DNA of 64,000 bases from Cyrtodaria siliqua (lineage: Eukaryota > Mollusca > Bivalvia > Adapedonta > Hiatellidae). Where the stretch lies: the NCBI GenBank assembly GCA_037043455.1, contig JAWPHD010003244.1, forward strand, positions 160,338-224,337, in the 5' to 3' direction. A model generated the notes under the pieces. That model saw only the letters and a program-made list of their open reading frames with translations. It had not been told where the DNA came from and did no database searches. The translations under genes and the position numbers were made by a program. Below are positions 37,726 to 49,530 of the stretch, piece by piece. Positions within the stretch are counted from its first letter, which is position 1; every line of letters begins with the position of its first letter.

Positions 37726-40362
37726 TCTTACATACAATATACGACATTGGACTTATTTTAGTGTCACGTGTGTTATTACGTATATTATGCAACATTGTAC
37801 TTATTCTAGTGTCTCGTGTGTATTAGCTACTATATACAACATTGAACTTATTCTAGTGTCACGTGTGTATTACATACAATTTACGACCGTGTACTTATTC
37901 TAGTAACACGTGTGTATTACATACGATATACGACATTGTACTTATTCGAGTGGCACGTGTGTATTACATATAATATACGACATTGCATTTATTATAGTGT
38001 CAAGTGCGTATTACCTACGACATACGACATTGTACTTATTCTGGTGTCCCGTGTGTATTACCCATGATATACGACAGTGTACTTATTCTAGTGTCACATG
38101 TGTATTACATACGATATACAACATTGTACTTATGCTAGTGTCACGTGTGTATTACATACGATATACGACATTGTACATATTGTACTTTCACCTAGGTGTT
38201 ACCGACGATATACGACATTGTACTTATGCTAGTGTCACGTGTGTGTTACCTACGATACACGACATTGTACTTATCCTACTCACGTGTGTATTACGTACGA
38301 TATACGACAGTGTATTGATTATTATAGTGTCACATGTGTATTATCTACGACATTGAACTTATTGTAGTGTCACGTGTGTATTACATGCAATATACGACAG
38401 TGCACTTATTCTAGTGTCACGTGTGTATTACGTATGCTATGCAACATTGTACTTATTCTAGTGTCATGTGTGTATGACATATAATATAAGACATTGAACT
38501 TATTCTAGTGTCACATGAGGATTACATACGATATACGACATTGTACTTATCCTAATGTCGCATGTGTATTACATACGATATACGACAGTGTACTTATTCT
38601 AGTGGCACGTGTGTATTACATACGATATACGGCATTGAACTAATTCCAGTGTCACGTGTGTATTACATACACTATACGACATTACACTTATTCTAGTGTC
38701 ACGTGTGTATTACATACGATATACGACATTGCACTTATTCTAGTGTCACGTGTGTATTACATACCATATACGATAGTTTACATATACTAGTGGCACGTGT
38801 GTATTACCTACGATATATGACATTGTACTTTTTCTGGTGTCACGTGTGTATTACCCATGATATTCAAAACTGTACTTATTCTAGTGTCGCATGTGTATTT
38901 CCTACGATATACAACATTGAAATTATTCTAGTGTCACGTATGTATTACATACAATATACGACACTGAACTTACTCTAGTGACACGTGTGTATTACATACG
39001 ATATACGACATTGTACTTATCCTAGTGTCACTTGTTTATTACATAAGATATATGACAGTGTACTTGTTCTATTGTCACGTGTGTATTACATACGATACAC
39101 GACAGTACACCTATCTAGTGTCACGTGTGTATTACATACGATACACGACATTGTACATATTATACTGTCATTTAGGTGTTACCTACGATATACGATTGTA
39201 CTTATTCTGGTGTCACGTTTGTATTAATCATTATATTCAACAGTGTATTTATTCTAGTGTCGCATGTGTATTTCCTACGATATACAACATTGAATTTATT
39301 CTAGTGTTACTTGTGTATTACATACTATATACGACAGTGTACTTATTCTAATGGCACGTGAGTATTACTTACGATTTACGACATTGAACTTATTCTAGTG
39401 TCACCTGTATATTACATACAATATACCGACATTGAACTTACCCTAGTGGCACGTGTGTATTACCTACGATATACAACAGTGTACTTATCCTTTTGTCACG
39501 TTTGCATTACCTACGATGTACGAAATTGCTCCTATTCTAGTGTCTCTTGTGTATTACATGTACATATATACTTATCCTAGTGTCACATGGGTATTACATA
39601 AGATATAACACATTGTACTTATTGTATTGTAACGAGTTTATTACATACGATATACGACATTGGACTTATTCTAATGTCACGTGTGCATCACACTCGATAT
39701 ACGACATTGTATTTATCCTACTGTCACGCGTGTGTATTACATACTATATACGACCTAGTACATATTCCGGTGTCACGTGTGTATTACGTATGTTATGCAA
39801 CATTGTACTTATTCTAGTGTCATGTGTGTATTACCAACAATATACGACAGTATATTTGTGCTAATGGCACGTGTGTATTACATACGATATACGAAATTAT
39901 TTTTTTTCTGTTGTTCCGTGTGTATTACCCATGATATACGACAGTGTACTTATTCTATTGGCACGTGTGTATTACATACGATATACAGCATTGTACTTAT
40001 TCTAGTGTCACCTTGGTGTTATCTGCGATATACGACATTGTGCTTATGCTAGTGTCACGTGTGTGTTACCTACGATATACGACATTGTAGTTATTATAGT
40101 GTCATGTGTGTATTACATACGATAAACGATAGTGCACTTATTCTAGTGCCACGTGTGTATTACCTACAATTAGAACATTGTACTTCTTCTAGTGTCACGT
40201 GTGTATTACCTACGATATACGATATTGTACTTATTCTAGTGTCACGTGTGTATTACCTAGAATATACAACATTGTATTTATTTTAGTGTAACATGTGTAT
40301 TATCTACGATATACGACATTGTACTTAGTCTAGTGTCACCTGTGTATTACCTACGATATACG
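37726..40362 (+). repeat. Satellite array, 47-bp unit, about 56 copies
   Basis: The unit is about 47 bp: 'gtgtgtattacatacgatat' + 'acgacattgtacttattcta' + 'gtgtcac', with moderate divergence between copies. Most junctions read 'gtcacgtgtgt', so a CACGTG hexamer recurs in most units. Because 47 is not a multiple of three, successive units are read in rotating frames. This explains the series of overlapping 60-148-codon frames with VYYIRYTT/CVLHTIYD peptides, which are not genes. Confidence 0.97.
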
Positions 40363-41879
40363 AGAAAAAAAATCGGAAATCTTCATCATACGAACATTGC
40401 ACGTGTACATGGTATTCGTCTTCTTCTTCTCTTACATACACATGCATTTTTCCTCATGATATGGAATATTGGAATGTCTTCCTGTTCAAACATTTAAATT
40501 GTGTGAAGAACATCTCAGCATAGAAAGGCAGTTTGATGCTTTAGAGGTATTCTTTTTAAACTAAGATTTCTTTCAACATTCAATAGACATTTAAAGAGTT
40601 GTTAATTTGCTGCCTCATATGACTGAGATAGTTCAGCTCAGCAATTTTGGAGAGGTCAATCAGTTAGGCGTTGTTTAAATATAGCTATATATAACTGTAC
40701 GTCTTGTGCCTCACCGAGATCCATCTATACCGAAACCATATCGAAAAAGTGATTTAACTTAGTTTCCCATGTTGTTCTACCGACGTCATCAATATTTCTT
40801 AGCATAATGTAGTATTGTTTTGGGTACCTGGTATTACTCATATATGAAATTAGTATCCAGTAATAAACACATGTACAATAATAATTAATATAATTATGAT
40901 GTAAACCTGCCACTTTCAACCCTGGCGAATGCCTGGAATGCATGTTTATATGCAGAATTGTTTTTTGACATGTTCAATGGGATGACAATACTGATAGCCC
41001 CAAATTTCAGAACCGCATGTCAAAATAGGCATTATGTTTTCCGATCGGCGAAAATCAGCCCATTGAACACTATACAAAATAAACTATTTTTGGAGATCAG
41101 TCAAAAGTTCTATAACATTCGTTCAATTTAATACACTTTAATTCTGGGAATTACACATATGTGGCTCGCAAACGGTCCAATATCTGGAATAAAACGCTAA
41201 TTCAGTTTTTTAACATTTCGCGTCAGTCATTCACACTATGCGTATTTTGTCATAAACATGTGTCAAAACCACATCTCTGCCTACTCTCTGTGCTCATACT
41301 CTCCAAAGAAATAGTCCTGACAAACACAGTAAAATACTTACTATGTATGACAACAGACTCAACACTTTAACATCAGGTTAGATTTAACAATGAAATAAAA
41401 ACTAATTTTGAGGAAAACACATGCAAACTAGAAATTTTGGATTTTTTCATGGAACTATTTTAGTATCCTACGACTCGGAAGTGATTCCTGACTGGTCTGA
41501 CAACCTTATATCGTGCAATAGTTGCACCAGACATACTGCACGTACAGGTCTTCTCTGTGCCAAGACCAAAGTCACACTAACTCTGGGACTAAATGTTTTA
41601 ATGTACACAAACACCGGGATTCGATCCACATTTGCATTTATAATACACTGGTGTATTACGATAACTAAGTCATGGCTTTATAACGCTTCCAGAAGCCATG
41701 CTATTTGATATATTATTTTACATTTCAGATATAAAACACCATACGGAAGAGAAAGTAGACTATGTTACAAAAACATCGCACTGTCTGAAAGTACACTTAT
41801 TGCTACAAAACACTGCGGAGAACCTGTTTCCTGTAACGAATGAAGGCATGTTAAATATGGAGTCAGACATTTAGTCAGG
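40363..41879. other. Non-coding stretch
   Basis: No supported gene was found. Short frames (for example 41,421-41,708) have no recognisable domain. Confidence 0.4.
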
Positions 41880-42458
41880 CAAATATATGATCCTACATGC
41901 TGAAGATACTCCATTTCACTGTGATAGATGTCAGAGTATGTACAGCATTGGATAGAAGACAATTGCATGTACAATGTGTGGCAACGTGTTTTAGTTATCT
42001 TATCTAAATGTACATGTGATCATGTTGAACTTGACTTGTGGCAAGCAGTTAAAGGAAGTGAAGCGGCATATACGTACCCATACTGGAGAGTAGCCAAATC
42101 TGAAGTATGCAGAAAATCAGTTAGTGAGACGTATTTCTAAAAGTACATATGCTTATACATACTGAAGATGAACCTTTTACTTTAATATGATACATGTGAC
42201 TTGATGTTTAATCTGTGTCAAAGATGAAATTTAAATGTACAGTATGCTGTGTAGCAGTTAATTATGCATCTACTCTAAAACAGCATATGCTTATACATAC
42301 AGAAGATAAACCCTTTACCTGTGATACATGTGACATGAAATTTAATACTTCGTCAAAAATGAACGCGGCATAGACGTAGACATACTGGAGAGAAACCATC
42401 CATATGTTAAGTAATATGTAGTAAAGGAGTTAGCGAGGCATATGATCTAAAACAACAT
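41880..42458 (+). pseudogene. Decayed upstream C2H2 fingers of the zinc-finger gene
   Basis: Partial fingers are visible with stops between them: HAEDTPFHCDRCQS near 41,900, and from 42,226 MKFKCTVCCVAVNYASTL...HTEDKPFTCDTCDMKF. A stop then falls where intact units read 'cggcatatacgtacacatac' (here 'gcggcatagacgtagacata', about 42,365). They look like 5' units of the same array that have been lost. Confidence 0.65.
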
Positions 42459-43505
42459 ATGCTTGTACATACTGAACATAGGTCCTTAACGTGCGATACA
42501 TGTGCCATGCAGTTGAAGCGATTGTCGGATATGAAACGGCATATACGTACACATACTGGGGAGAACCCATTCAAATGTGAAGTATGCAGTCAGACATTTA
42601 GTCGTGCATCTTCACTAAAAGAACATACACGTATACATACTGAAGACAAACCCTTTACTTGTGATACATGTGACATGAAGGTTAAGCGATTTTCAGATAT
42701 GAAACGGCATATACGTACACATACTGGGGAGAACCCATTAAAATGTGAAGTATGCAGTCGGAAATTTAGCCGTGCATCTTCACTAAAAGAACATAAACGT
42801 ACATATACTGGAGAGAAACCATTCATATGTAAAGTATGTAGTAAAGCTTTCTGCTATGCACATGTTCTAAAACTACATGTGATCATTCATACTGAAGATA
42901 AACCCTTTACTTGTGATACATGTGACATGAAGTTTAGTCTATTGTCAAATAAGAAGCGGCATATGCGTACACATACTGGAGAGAAGCCATTCAAATGTAA
43001 AGTATGTAATCTGACATTTAGTAGAGCCGCTCATCTAAAAAGTCATAATGCCATACATACTGAAGATAAACCATTTACTTGTGATACATGTGACATGAAG
43101 TTTAGTCGATTTTCAAATAAGAAGCAGCATGTTCGTACACATACTGGAGAGAAACCATTCAAATGTAAAGTATGTAATCTGACATTTAGTAGAGCCGCTC
43201 ATCTAAAAAGTCATAATGCCATACATACTGAAGATAAACCATTTACTTGTGATACATGTGACATGAAGTTTAGGCGATTTTCAGATAAGAAGCAGCATGT
43301 TCGTACACATAATGGAGAGAAGCCATTCAAATGTAAAGTGTGTAATCTGACATTTAGTTGGGCCTCTAGTCTAAAACGTCATAAGACCATACATACTGTA
43401 GATAAACCCTTTACTTGTGATACATGTGACATGAAGTGTAAGCGATTTTCACATATGAAGTCACACATACGTGCGCATATTGGAGAGAAACCATTCACTT
43501 GTTAA
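42459..43505 (+). CDS. C2H2 zinc-finger array protein
   Basis: The 348-codon frame encodes 12 complete C2H2 fingers and the first residues of a thirteenth. It is mostly built from a two-finger, 168-bp unit: one finger of the CDTCDMKF type, the other CKVC/CEVC with LTFSRA. Linkers alternate between the canonical TGEKP/TGENP and TEDKP. In the CDTCDMKF fingers the usual core leucine is often K or M (FSNKKQH, FSDMKRH), which may weaken folding or binding. The frame ends in TAA (43,503-43,505) right after FTC inside the next finger, and finger sequence continues beyond. Upstream fingers are broken, so the true start is unclear. The likely role is nucleic-acid binding in the nucleus; whether it is expressed is unknown. 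Confidence 0.8.
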   Translation: MLVHTEHRSLTCDTCAMQLKRLSDMKRHIRTHTGENPFKCEVCSQTFSRASSLKEHTRIHTEDKPFTCDTCDMKVKRFSDMKRHIRTHTGENPLKCEVCSRKFSRASSLKEHKRTYTGEKPFICKVCSKAFCYAHVLKLHVIIHTEDKPFTCDTCDMKFSLLSNKKRHMRTHTGEKPFKCKVCNLTFSRAAHLKSHNAIHTEDKPFTCDTCDMKFSRFSNKKQHVRTHTGEKPFKCKVCNLTFSRAAHLKSHNAIHTEDKPFTCDTCDMKFRRFSDKKQHVRTHNGEKPFKCKVCNLTFSWASSLKRHKTIHTVDKPFTCDTCDMKCKRFSHMKSHIRAHIGEKPFTC

Positions 43506-43800
43506 ATATGTAATCAGACATTTAGCCGGACGTCTTCACTAAAAAACATAAGCTTCTACATCATGTACATACTGATGATAAAGGCGTATCCTCTTTAACG
43601 CCATATGTATACTGGAGAAACTTGAGAATTGTCTCAAAATATACAGCAGAGAAGCCTTTGACATTAATATAATTATGTAATCAAACATTTATGTAAACCT
43701 GTAATTCGTGAGTCAGTGTATATAAAGTTTAAGGGATTGTCAGATTCGAAAAGTCATATAATTCCACATGCTGAAGAGAAGCCATTTACGTCTTACGTCG
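43506..43800 (+). pseudogene. Remnant fingers downstream of the array stop
   Basis: After the TAA the frame continues ICNQTFSRTSSLKKH, then HTDDK in a shifted frame. Further remnants appear at 43,720-43,790 (FKGLSDSKSHIIPHAEEKPF). This shows the array was once longer at its 3' end. Confidence 0.6.
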
Positions 43801-44211
43801 TTGTAAGTCATTTCTTTAAAGCAGCACATGCTTTCGCATACTGGAGACAGACCACTTGCTTGTGCAAAAGTGTTACTATAGGTTTTCACTTTTATAAACA
43901 ATACGATGCCTTGAACTTTTACACACTATATATACAACATTACATACCAAATATTTCAGTGGGTCATTTAGTATTCATTAAAGTAGCTATCCCGCCAACA
44001 GGCAACATTTTGCAAAATGTGTACACCGTTTCTAAATCTACTGTCGGCGGGTAACTTACATGTTTTGAGAATCTTTAGACACAGTATAAACCGCTTTAAC
44101 CAGCCAGGCTAAATCCCAAAACTGCAGAATCGAATTCAGAGTTACAAACTCATAATTCAATTTACGCATATTCAGTGAGGATATTTTGAGGGAGAATCTA
44201 TACTTTTAATC

Positions 44212-44515
44212 GGCACATACACGTTATCATCATATACGTTATCATCATATACGTTATCATCATATACGTTATCATCATACACGTTATCATCATATAGTTA
44301 TCATCAAATACGTTATCATCATATATGTTATCATCATATACGTTATCATCATATACATTATCATCATATAGTTATTATGATATACGTTATCATCATCTAT
44401 GTTATCATCATGTACGTTATCATCATATAGGTTATCATCATATACGTTATCATCATATACATTATCATCATATACGTTATCATCATATACGTTATCATCA
44501 TATACGTTATCATAT
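44212..44515 (+). repeat. Tandem array, 15-bp unit, about 20 copies
   Basis: Units of 'tatacgttatcatca' are imperfect, with some 14-base or variant units. Since 15 is a multiple of three, long frames open on both strands (DDNVY repeats on the minus strand, YHHIR on the plus strand). These are satellite artefacts without upstream gene context. Confidence 0.95.
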
Positions 44516-44748
44516 GACCTGAACACCCGGATTGAGTTTTGATAAACGTTTTTTTTGTGTAATTTTGTCATTATTTGGCGGGTTAGTTTCTATGATCTTC
44601 AATGGCGTACTCTTGCACACAATAACTATACAACATTCCACTGTAACAATATAATCATAATTGTGTGAGGCGTTTACTTAAAAAATTGGCCTAAACTCGC
44701 CTATTGGCGAGAAACCATTCATGATTAAAGTTTGTAGTGATGTATATT

Positions 44749-44812
44749 GTATAATTATTGAAAAATATATGAAACAGACGGTATAATTATTGAAAAATAT
44801 ATGAAACAGACG
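44749..44812 (+). repeat. Two-copy tandem repeat, 32-bp unit
   Basis: Two adjacent identical copies of 'gtataattattgaaaaatat...acagacg' are present. Remaining sequence between 44,516 and 45,639 shows no supported feature. Confidence 0.9.
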
Positions 44813-45639
44813 GACACAAAGCATTTCTTATTTTCAGTGTAACCAATGTTAAAAGACACATATACATTCACATGCTGTACAGCAGTTTTGCAATTGTTTC
44901 ATTCAGTAATATATAAACTCAAACAACATCCATATCAAAACACATATTATGTCAAACACTAACGATAACCCATTAATTGTATTCCTAAATACATGATACT
45001 GCAATTTACTTTGTATTTTTAAATAATGCTCAATCACTTCGAGTATTTAACGACCATAACTTGCTTTTAACTAAACATATTTTAGTACTGTCTATGTAAA
45101 TGTGTTGTTTATTGTTTATTTACGTAATTCGTTTATAACTCAGCCATCGACCAATTACTAAGTCAGCTGTTGGAATACCGATGACTGTGTCGCCTTGTTT
45201 AAGTTATTGATTATCCTTGGTGGTCAACTGATTGCATATGTGTCTAGAAACGTCATCAAAACATAAAAACAATTATTATAATAATTCATTTTGTTTGTTT
45301 AAAACCATTTGTTTTATTTCATTTATTTTTCCTCATTTCTAAGTAAAAACATGCGAAACATATGAAATGAGATGGCCTTTAGTTGTACAAAAATACGGAT
45401 GCAGCAAAATTTGTAAGCACATAATAGTTCATGTGATAATGTTTTATATCAAAGATATCATTAGACTTGACATTAAAAAGAACATAATTGGCGAGAATGT
45501 TAAGATATTTGATTCAGTTACAAAATGAAAGTGTTATGTTATAAGTTGAACACATCTTGTATAGTGTAAAATGTAACACAAGCGTGAGTTGGCGTATGTA
45601 TTTGTATATGATTAATTTATATTGCAATTGCCATTGTTT

Positions 45640-46090
45640 AGGGTCATATGGGGTGTATATCTCCCAGCTCATTCGATTTGCTAGAGCGTGTAATGATGTT
45701 ATGGACTTCAATGATCGTAATCAAGTTATTACAAGTAAACTTCTTAAGCAGGGTTTTCGTTATTACAAACTACGTAGATTTTTCTCTAAATTATACCGCC
45801 GCAACGAGGGCTTGCTGGAAAAGTACAACACCAACCTTAAAACACTTCTGCGACTAGGCATATCACAACCCTCATTTTATGGAGATGTGGTCTATAAACT
45901 TCGAAAGTTAAAGGGGTCTGACGTGTTTCATGACCGCTTTACAAATTCAATCAGGAAGTTCGTCAGAAAAGGATATAACCCCTTGGTTTTACAGCGCACT
46001 GCATGTTTAGTGATTGACCCCTCTACAGTCAGTCATAACGCTTCACTTTTTACTTGTGCGATGACTGGACTACCTCTTGGGACTCTATGA
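45640..46090 (+). pseudogene. 3' fragment of the GIPMGTNCAP-family RT
   Basis: The frame 45,557-46,090 contains YGVYISQLIRFARACNDVMDF, FRYYKLRRFFSKLYRR, PSFYGDVVYKLRKL and QRTACLVIDPSTVSHN. It aligns with the broken copy at 32,490-32,845 and extends beyond the point where that copy is cut by the LINE. RT catalytic motifs are absent because the 5' part is missing (5' truncation near 45,640). 3' UTR-like sequence follows to about 46,390. Confidence 0.7.
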
Positions 46091-46394
46091 TTGTACCTAC
46101 TGAAACCCAAACTAAGGGAGGTGGGTGCATGAGCTTTCGTCCCTCGAGTTTTCTGGTCGTACCCTAGATCGGTCTTCTCTTTAGCTGCAACTACTATGGT
46201 TGTTCAGTACGATTCTGGATACATCCTGAGATGTTTATTATTTTGTATGTATATCTTTAGTTGGTTTCTCTGGATGTGGACTTTATTGTTAGAGATTTCC
46301 TTTTGATGGGATGTAGTTTTGTTTACACTGTCTTGTCTATTTGGGCGCTGAAGACGGGATAATAGCGAGGATTGTGCGCATATAAAATCGATTC

Positions 46395-46485
46395 AAGCTA
46401 ACCAGTAGGTCTTATTGCCTACTGACCGTTCCAAGTCGGTAACCCTGTCTTCACCACCCTTTCTGTTGTTTTTTGTCTGTTTCAT
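46395..46485 (-). repeat. Repeat E, one arm of an inverted pair
   Basis: The minus strand 'ggttaccgacttggaacggt' followed by 'cagtaggcaataagacctac' matches the plus strand at 48,685-48,723. It lies just downstream of the RT fragment and may be part of that element's 3' end. Confidence 0.65.
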
Positions 46486-47249
46486 TGTAGTTTCAAGTCC
46501 TTGTTTGCAGTACAGTGCGGACCTACGATGCCATTGCGTTCGGACGCTGTGGTTTCTATAGGACCCTATCATTTTGTATTTGGGTTGAAGCATATCTGCC
46601 ATTAGGAACTGAAAGAACGCTTACCGATTGTATGATGCCATTTCAAATAATATACACTCAGTTCATTTGAAAACGCAACACTTGGTATTTTTTTGAAATT
46701 TGAAACATTTGTTTTAACTGAAAGACGTAGGGCAACTCGTATGCACCTGTTTATCGCATATGTTAACCTTTGGGACAAAGAGACTCGTGCATATAAAATA
46801 CTATCTTGATTTGAACAAAATCCAGCGGACCAAAAATTATCTCAATTTTTCAATGCACTGAGTATATTTGAATTATGTGTAACTCAAACGAGTTCTAACA
46901 TATTGCTTGTTGTTGGGTGGCTCTCAGTCATGTTTTTTTTTTTTTTAGTAAGAGTGTTGGCGTTTAGTTCGCCTCAGCGGAAGGCTGGAAGTGCACTATT
47001 TTGACCGGTATTCGTTCGTCGTCATTCTTCCGTTAACCTTTGCTTAAACGAATTAAACAGTGTAAACCTTGTTGGTAGAGCATTTATGCACATGGTATAT
47101 TCAGTAACATAATCGTGTTACATTTATGTGCAATATACGTAAAAAAATATGTATTATTAAGCCATTCAAGAAGTATGAATGTGTTGTTTAGGTCAAAACA
47201 TAAATTTAAATGCACTTTTGCATTCAATTGATAGTAACCATATTGTACT

Positions 47250-47480
47250 CCTAAAGTAAGTGAGGATCACCGTATACAATAAGTACTGAAAAGGGGGATC
47301 CTTTGGAAGCAACAAAGACAAACAAGAGATAATAGTAGAGATACTGAAATGGTGATCCCTTGGCAACAAACACAAACAAGAGAGAAATGTAGCAGACTCG
47401 GTTTTATTGAGTCTGTTCATGGGAGGTAATTATAAGATGCAACATCTATCACGTCTCCTAGCACCAGCTTAAAGCTATAC
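47250..47480 (+). repeat. Interspersed repeat C, copy
   Basis: It contains a doubled 'gatccctttggaagcaac...aaacaagaga' segment, then 'gcagactcggttttattgag' plus 'tctgttcatgggaggtaat'. It matches 25,070-25,400 with the modules duplicated. Confidence 0.65.
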
Positions 47481-47675
47481 AGTCCCGATTTAACTGGTAA
47501 TAACTCATGAATATGAATGAGTTACGTGTGAAGTAGTTTCAAATCGACGAACACCCCAAAAATCGGTATATAAGGCAGAAATCGATGCGTAAAATTTCAC
47601 ATTTTTATTTAGCCTCCGAACTGGTAACACCTATAAATATACGGCTTCAGAATATATGTGATAAAAACATAGTTG

Positions 47676-47751
47676 ACCGGGACGGGCTTTGAACCACAGC
47701 CTTGCACATTTAAGTTTTGAATGATAAACGCCGAACCACTAGACCACACCT
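47676..47751 (-). repeat. tRNA-like sequence (degenerate tRNA or SINE head)
   Basis: The minus strand reads 'tgtggtctagtggttcggcg' (good A box) and, about 35 bp on, 'ggttcaaagcccgtccc' (B box like). The 5' and 3' stems do not pair fully. Best read as a tRNA-derived SINE head or a tRNA pseudogene. Confidence 0.45.
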
Positions 47752-48089
47752 ATTTATTGGTATGTTGTAGCATTGTTAACACTAAATAGGCATTACATGT
47801 AATAACTATCGCGCACACACAAACTCATCAAGCGCTAAATAACATGTCGAGATATGGTTGTATTGAAGCGAAGTATTAGTTACATATTGATAACATACAT
47901 TACTACACCAGACAATTTTAATTTGTACGTTCGACAAGATGGACTATATATTTATTGATCCATCTTGATTTCCTGGGCTATATTTGCTCGCTTAAATTCC
48001 CGATTTCGACATGAGCTGATGAACTTTACGTTCCAAATAAGGACAAGCCTACAAAGTAGAAATCGATTTATATAGATACTGTGTAGTTT

Positions 48090-48270
48090 AATCGATATTC
48101 TTCTTTAAAGCCACACGGATTGGGCTTGATGATCTCAAAAGACCAGCAAGTAATTATAACACTACTGACTTGTGGTTGGGACAACTGTTTACGGCCGCCA
48201 CACAGCACTAACCTAGTGTGAACGTCAATAAATACCTCAAAGTGGATCCCTTGGAAGCAACAAAAGCAAA
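48090..48270 (+). repeat. Interspersed repeat C, second module
   Basis: 'gattgggcttgatgatctc', 'ttacggccgccacacagcac', 'gtgaacgtcaataaatacct' and 'gatcccttggaagcaacaaa' match 25,215-25,360. Confidence 0.65.
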
Positions 48271-48390
48271 CAGTTTCAAAGGAACAAGAATTGATAGCAC
48301 TGTAATATTTGTATTGTATTTACATAAAAAATACACACACTTGCAATTCTTGCCATCACAATGACGAATGACCTTTAGGGAAAGTAGATA

Positions 48391-48506
48391 GACTGGCATC
48401 AGTTATACAGATATGGAGTGAGCTGTACATACTGTATGCACTATACAAGACTGGCATCAGTTATACAGATATGGAGTGAGCTGTACATAATGTATGCACT
48501 ATACAT
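48391..48506 (+). repeat. Two-copy tandem repeat, 58-bp unit
   Basis: 'gactggcatcagttatacag' to 'tgtatgcactataca' is duplicated head to tail with one or two differences. Confidence 0.92.
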
Positions 48507-48639
48507 AACGCGACCTTCCTGTCTTGTGATATTACTGGATATGAACATTATTGTATATAAATCACAGCACTCATACGTAATGGCATCGTAGGCCCGCACT
48601 ATACCACAACATAATTCAAATAAGCACATTAAATTGTCA

Positions 48640-48725
48640 ATGAAAAGAACAACAAGAAACAAAACGTGTGGTGAGGAAATAGTTACCGATTTGGACCGGT
48701 CAGTAGGCAATACGATCTACTGTTT
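48640..48725 (+). repeat. Repeat E, other arm of the inverted pair
   Basis: It matches the reverse complement of 46,395-46,485 ('gaccggtcagtaggcaatac'). The two arms lie 2.2 kb apart and face each other. Confidence 0.65.
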
Positions 48726-49242
48726 TTATATGTACACCGCTATTTTCTGTCTTCAGCGCTTAAATTTACAAGGCGGTGCACGAAAAAATATTTTCGCTTT
48801 TCAGCTGATTTCCATATTATAATATCCTTTTAACATGCTCATCTTTTAAATCAATCTTAGAATACGACCAAAATTCAATTTTTAATGTCGTCAGCGTGAA
48901 CTACTCTGAGGTCATTGACGTAACCGTGTGTCACAAAACAAATGTTGAAAACTTTGTGACACTGTCACTTTCGATAGTGTCACTGTTGGGCCGTTTTTAA
49001 GGTTCGAATTAAATGTCATTTTCCATCGAAGTTCGAGTCACGTGAGCATGTGGGCATCTCAGCAAACTTGTGTGTATGCTATGCAGGGCTCTCCATATCT
49101 GAAGTTATGTCGGAACTTAAACTTAACGTTAAGGTATATTTATTATCATATTTCATTAGTTTTCTCAAGCACCCCGCTCAGGGAAACTCGCCCTATACCC
49201 CCACTTCTTATACTACTAATCAATCCGGTTTGCTATTTTTGT

Positions 49243-49317
49243 ATAACATTTGCAACTCATTAAGCAGTCATACGGAACCGGGCAGTAGTCTTCATCATCG
49301 CTCTGCATATCATTTTT
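49243..49317 (-). repeat. TIR module, outer left copy
   Basis: On the minus strand it reads MQSDDEDYC followed by a diverged tail, nearly the same as the C-terminus encoded by the inner copy at 49,644-49,720. Confidence 0.8.
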
Positions 49318-49419
49318 CCGAGGTTGCCTCAGCATTTCATTTTTTCTTTAGATGACCATGTCACGTGCCCGTTTATAATATTAAAACGTAATCGTACAAC
49401 ACTTCGAGGGCCGAATCAA

Positions 49420-49530
49420 CCAATCGGTGAAGGTCAGTTATTTATATCAACCAATCGGTGAAGGTTTGGCCTACCTGACAGGTATATAAGGCAGTGAAAT
49501 ACTGCAGTCTAGTATCACTCTTAACACGGT
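49420..49530 (+). promoter_or_regulatory. Promoter-like block in the left TIR
   Basis: Two CCAATCGG boxes (49,420-49,427 and 49,451-49,458) precede TATATAAG (49,493-49,500) and a TCACTC initiator-like string at 49,515. Read this way it points into the element, antisense to the left-arm genes. The mirrored block in the right TIR keeps the TATA and one clean CCAAT. Function is inferred only from motifs, and the TATA is nearly symmetric. Confidence 0.4.

Noticed and set aside
37910..40286. Overlapping frames of 60-148 codons rich in VYYIRYTT and CITYDIRH
   Set aside because: They are the 47-bp satellite read in rotating frames. There is no gene context and adjacent frames repeat the same DNA unit.
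18536..40362. Possible CRISPR-like repeat arrays at 18.5 kb and 37.7 kb
   Set aside because: Units are directly adjacent with no unique spacers, and the host is clearly eukaryotic. They are minisatellites.
47676..47751. A functional tRNA gene on the minus strand
   Set aside because: A and B boxes are good but the acceptor stem does not pair convincingly; kept only as a SINE or tRNA-like sequence.
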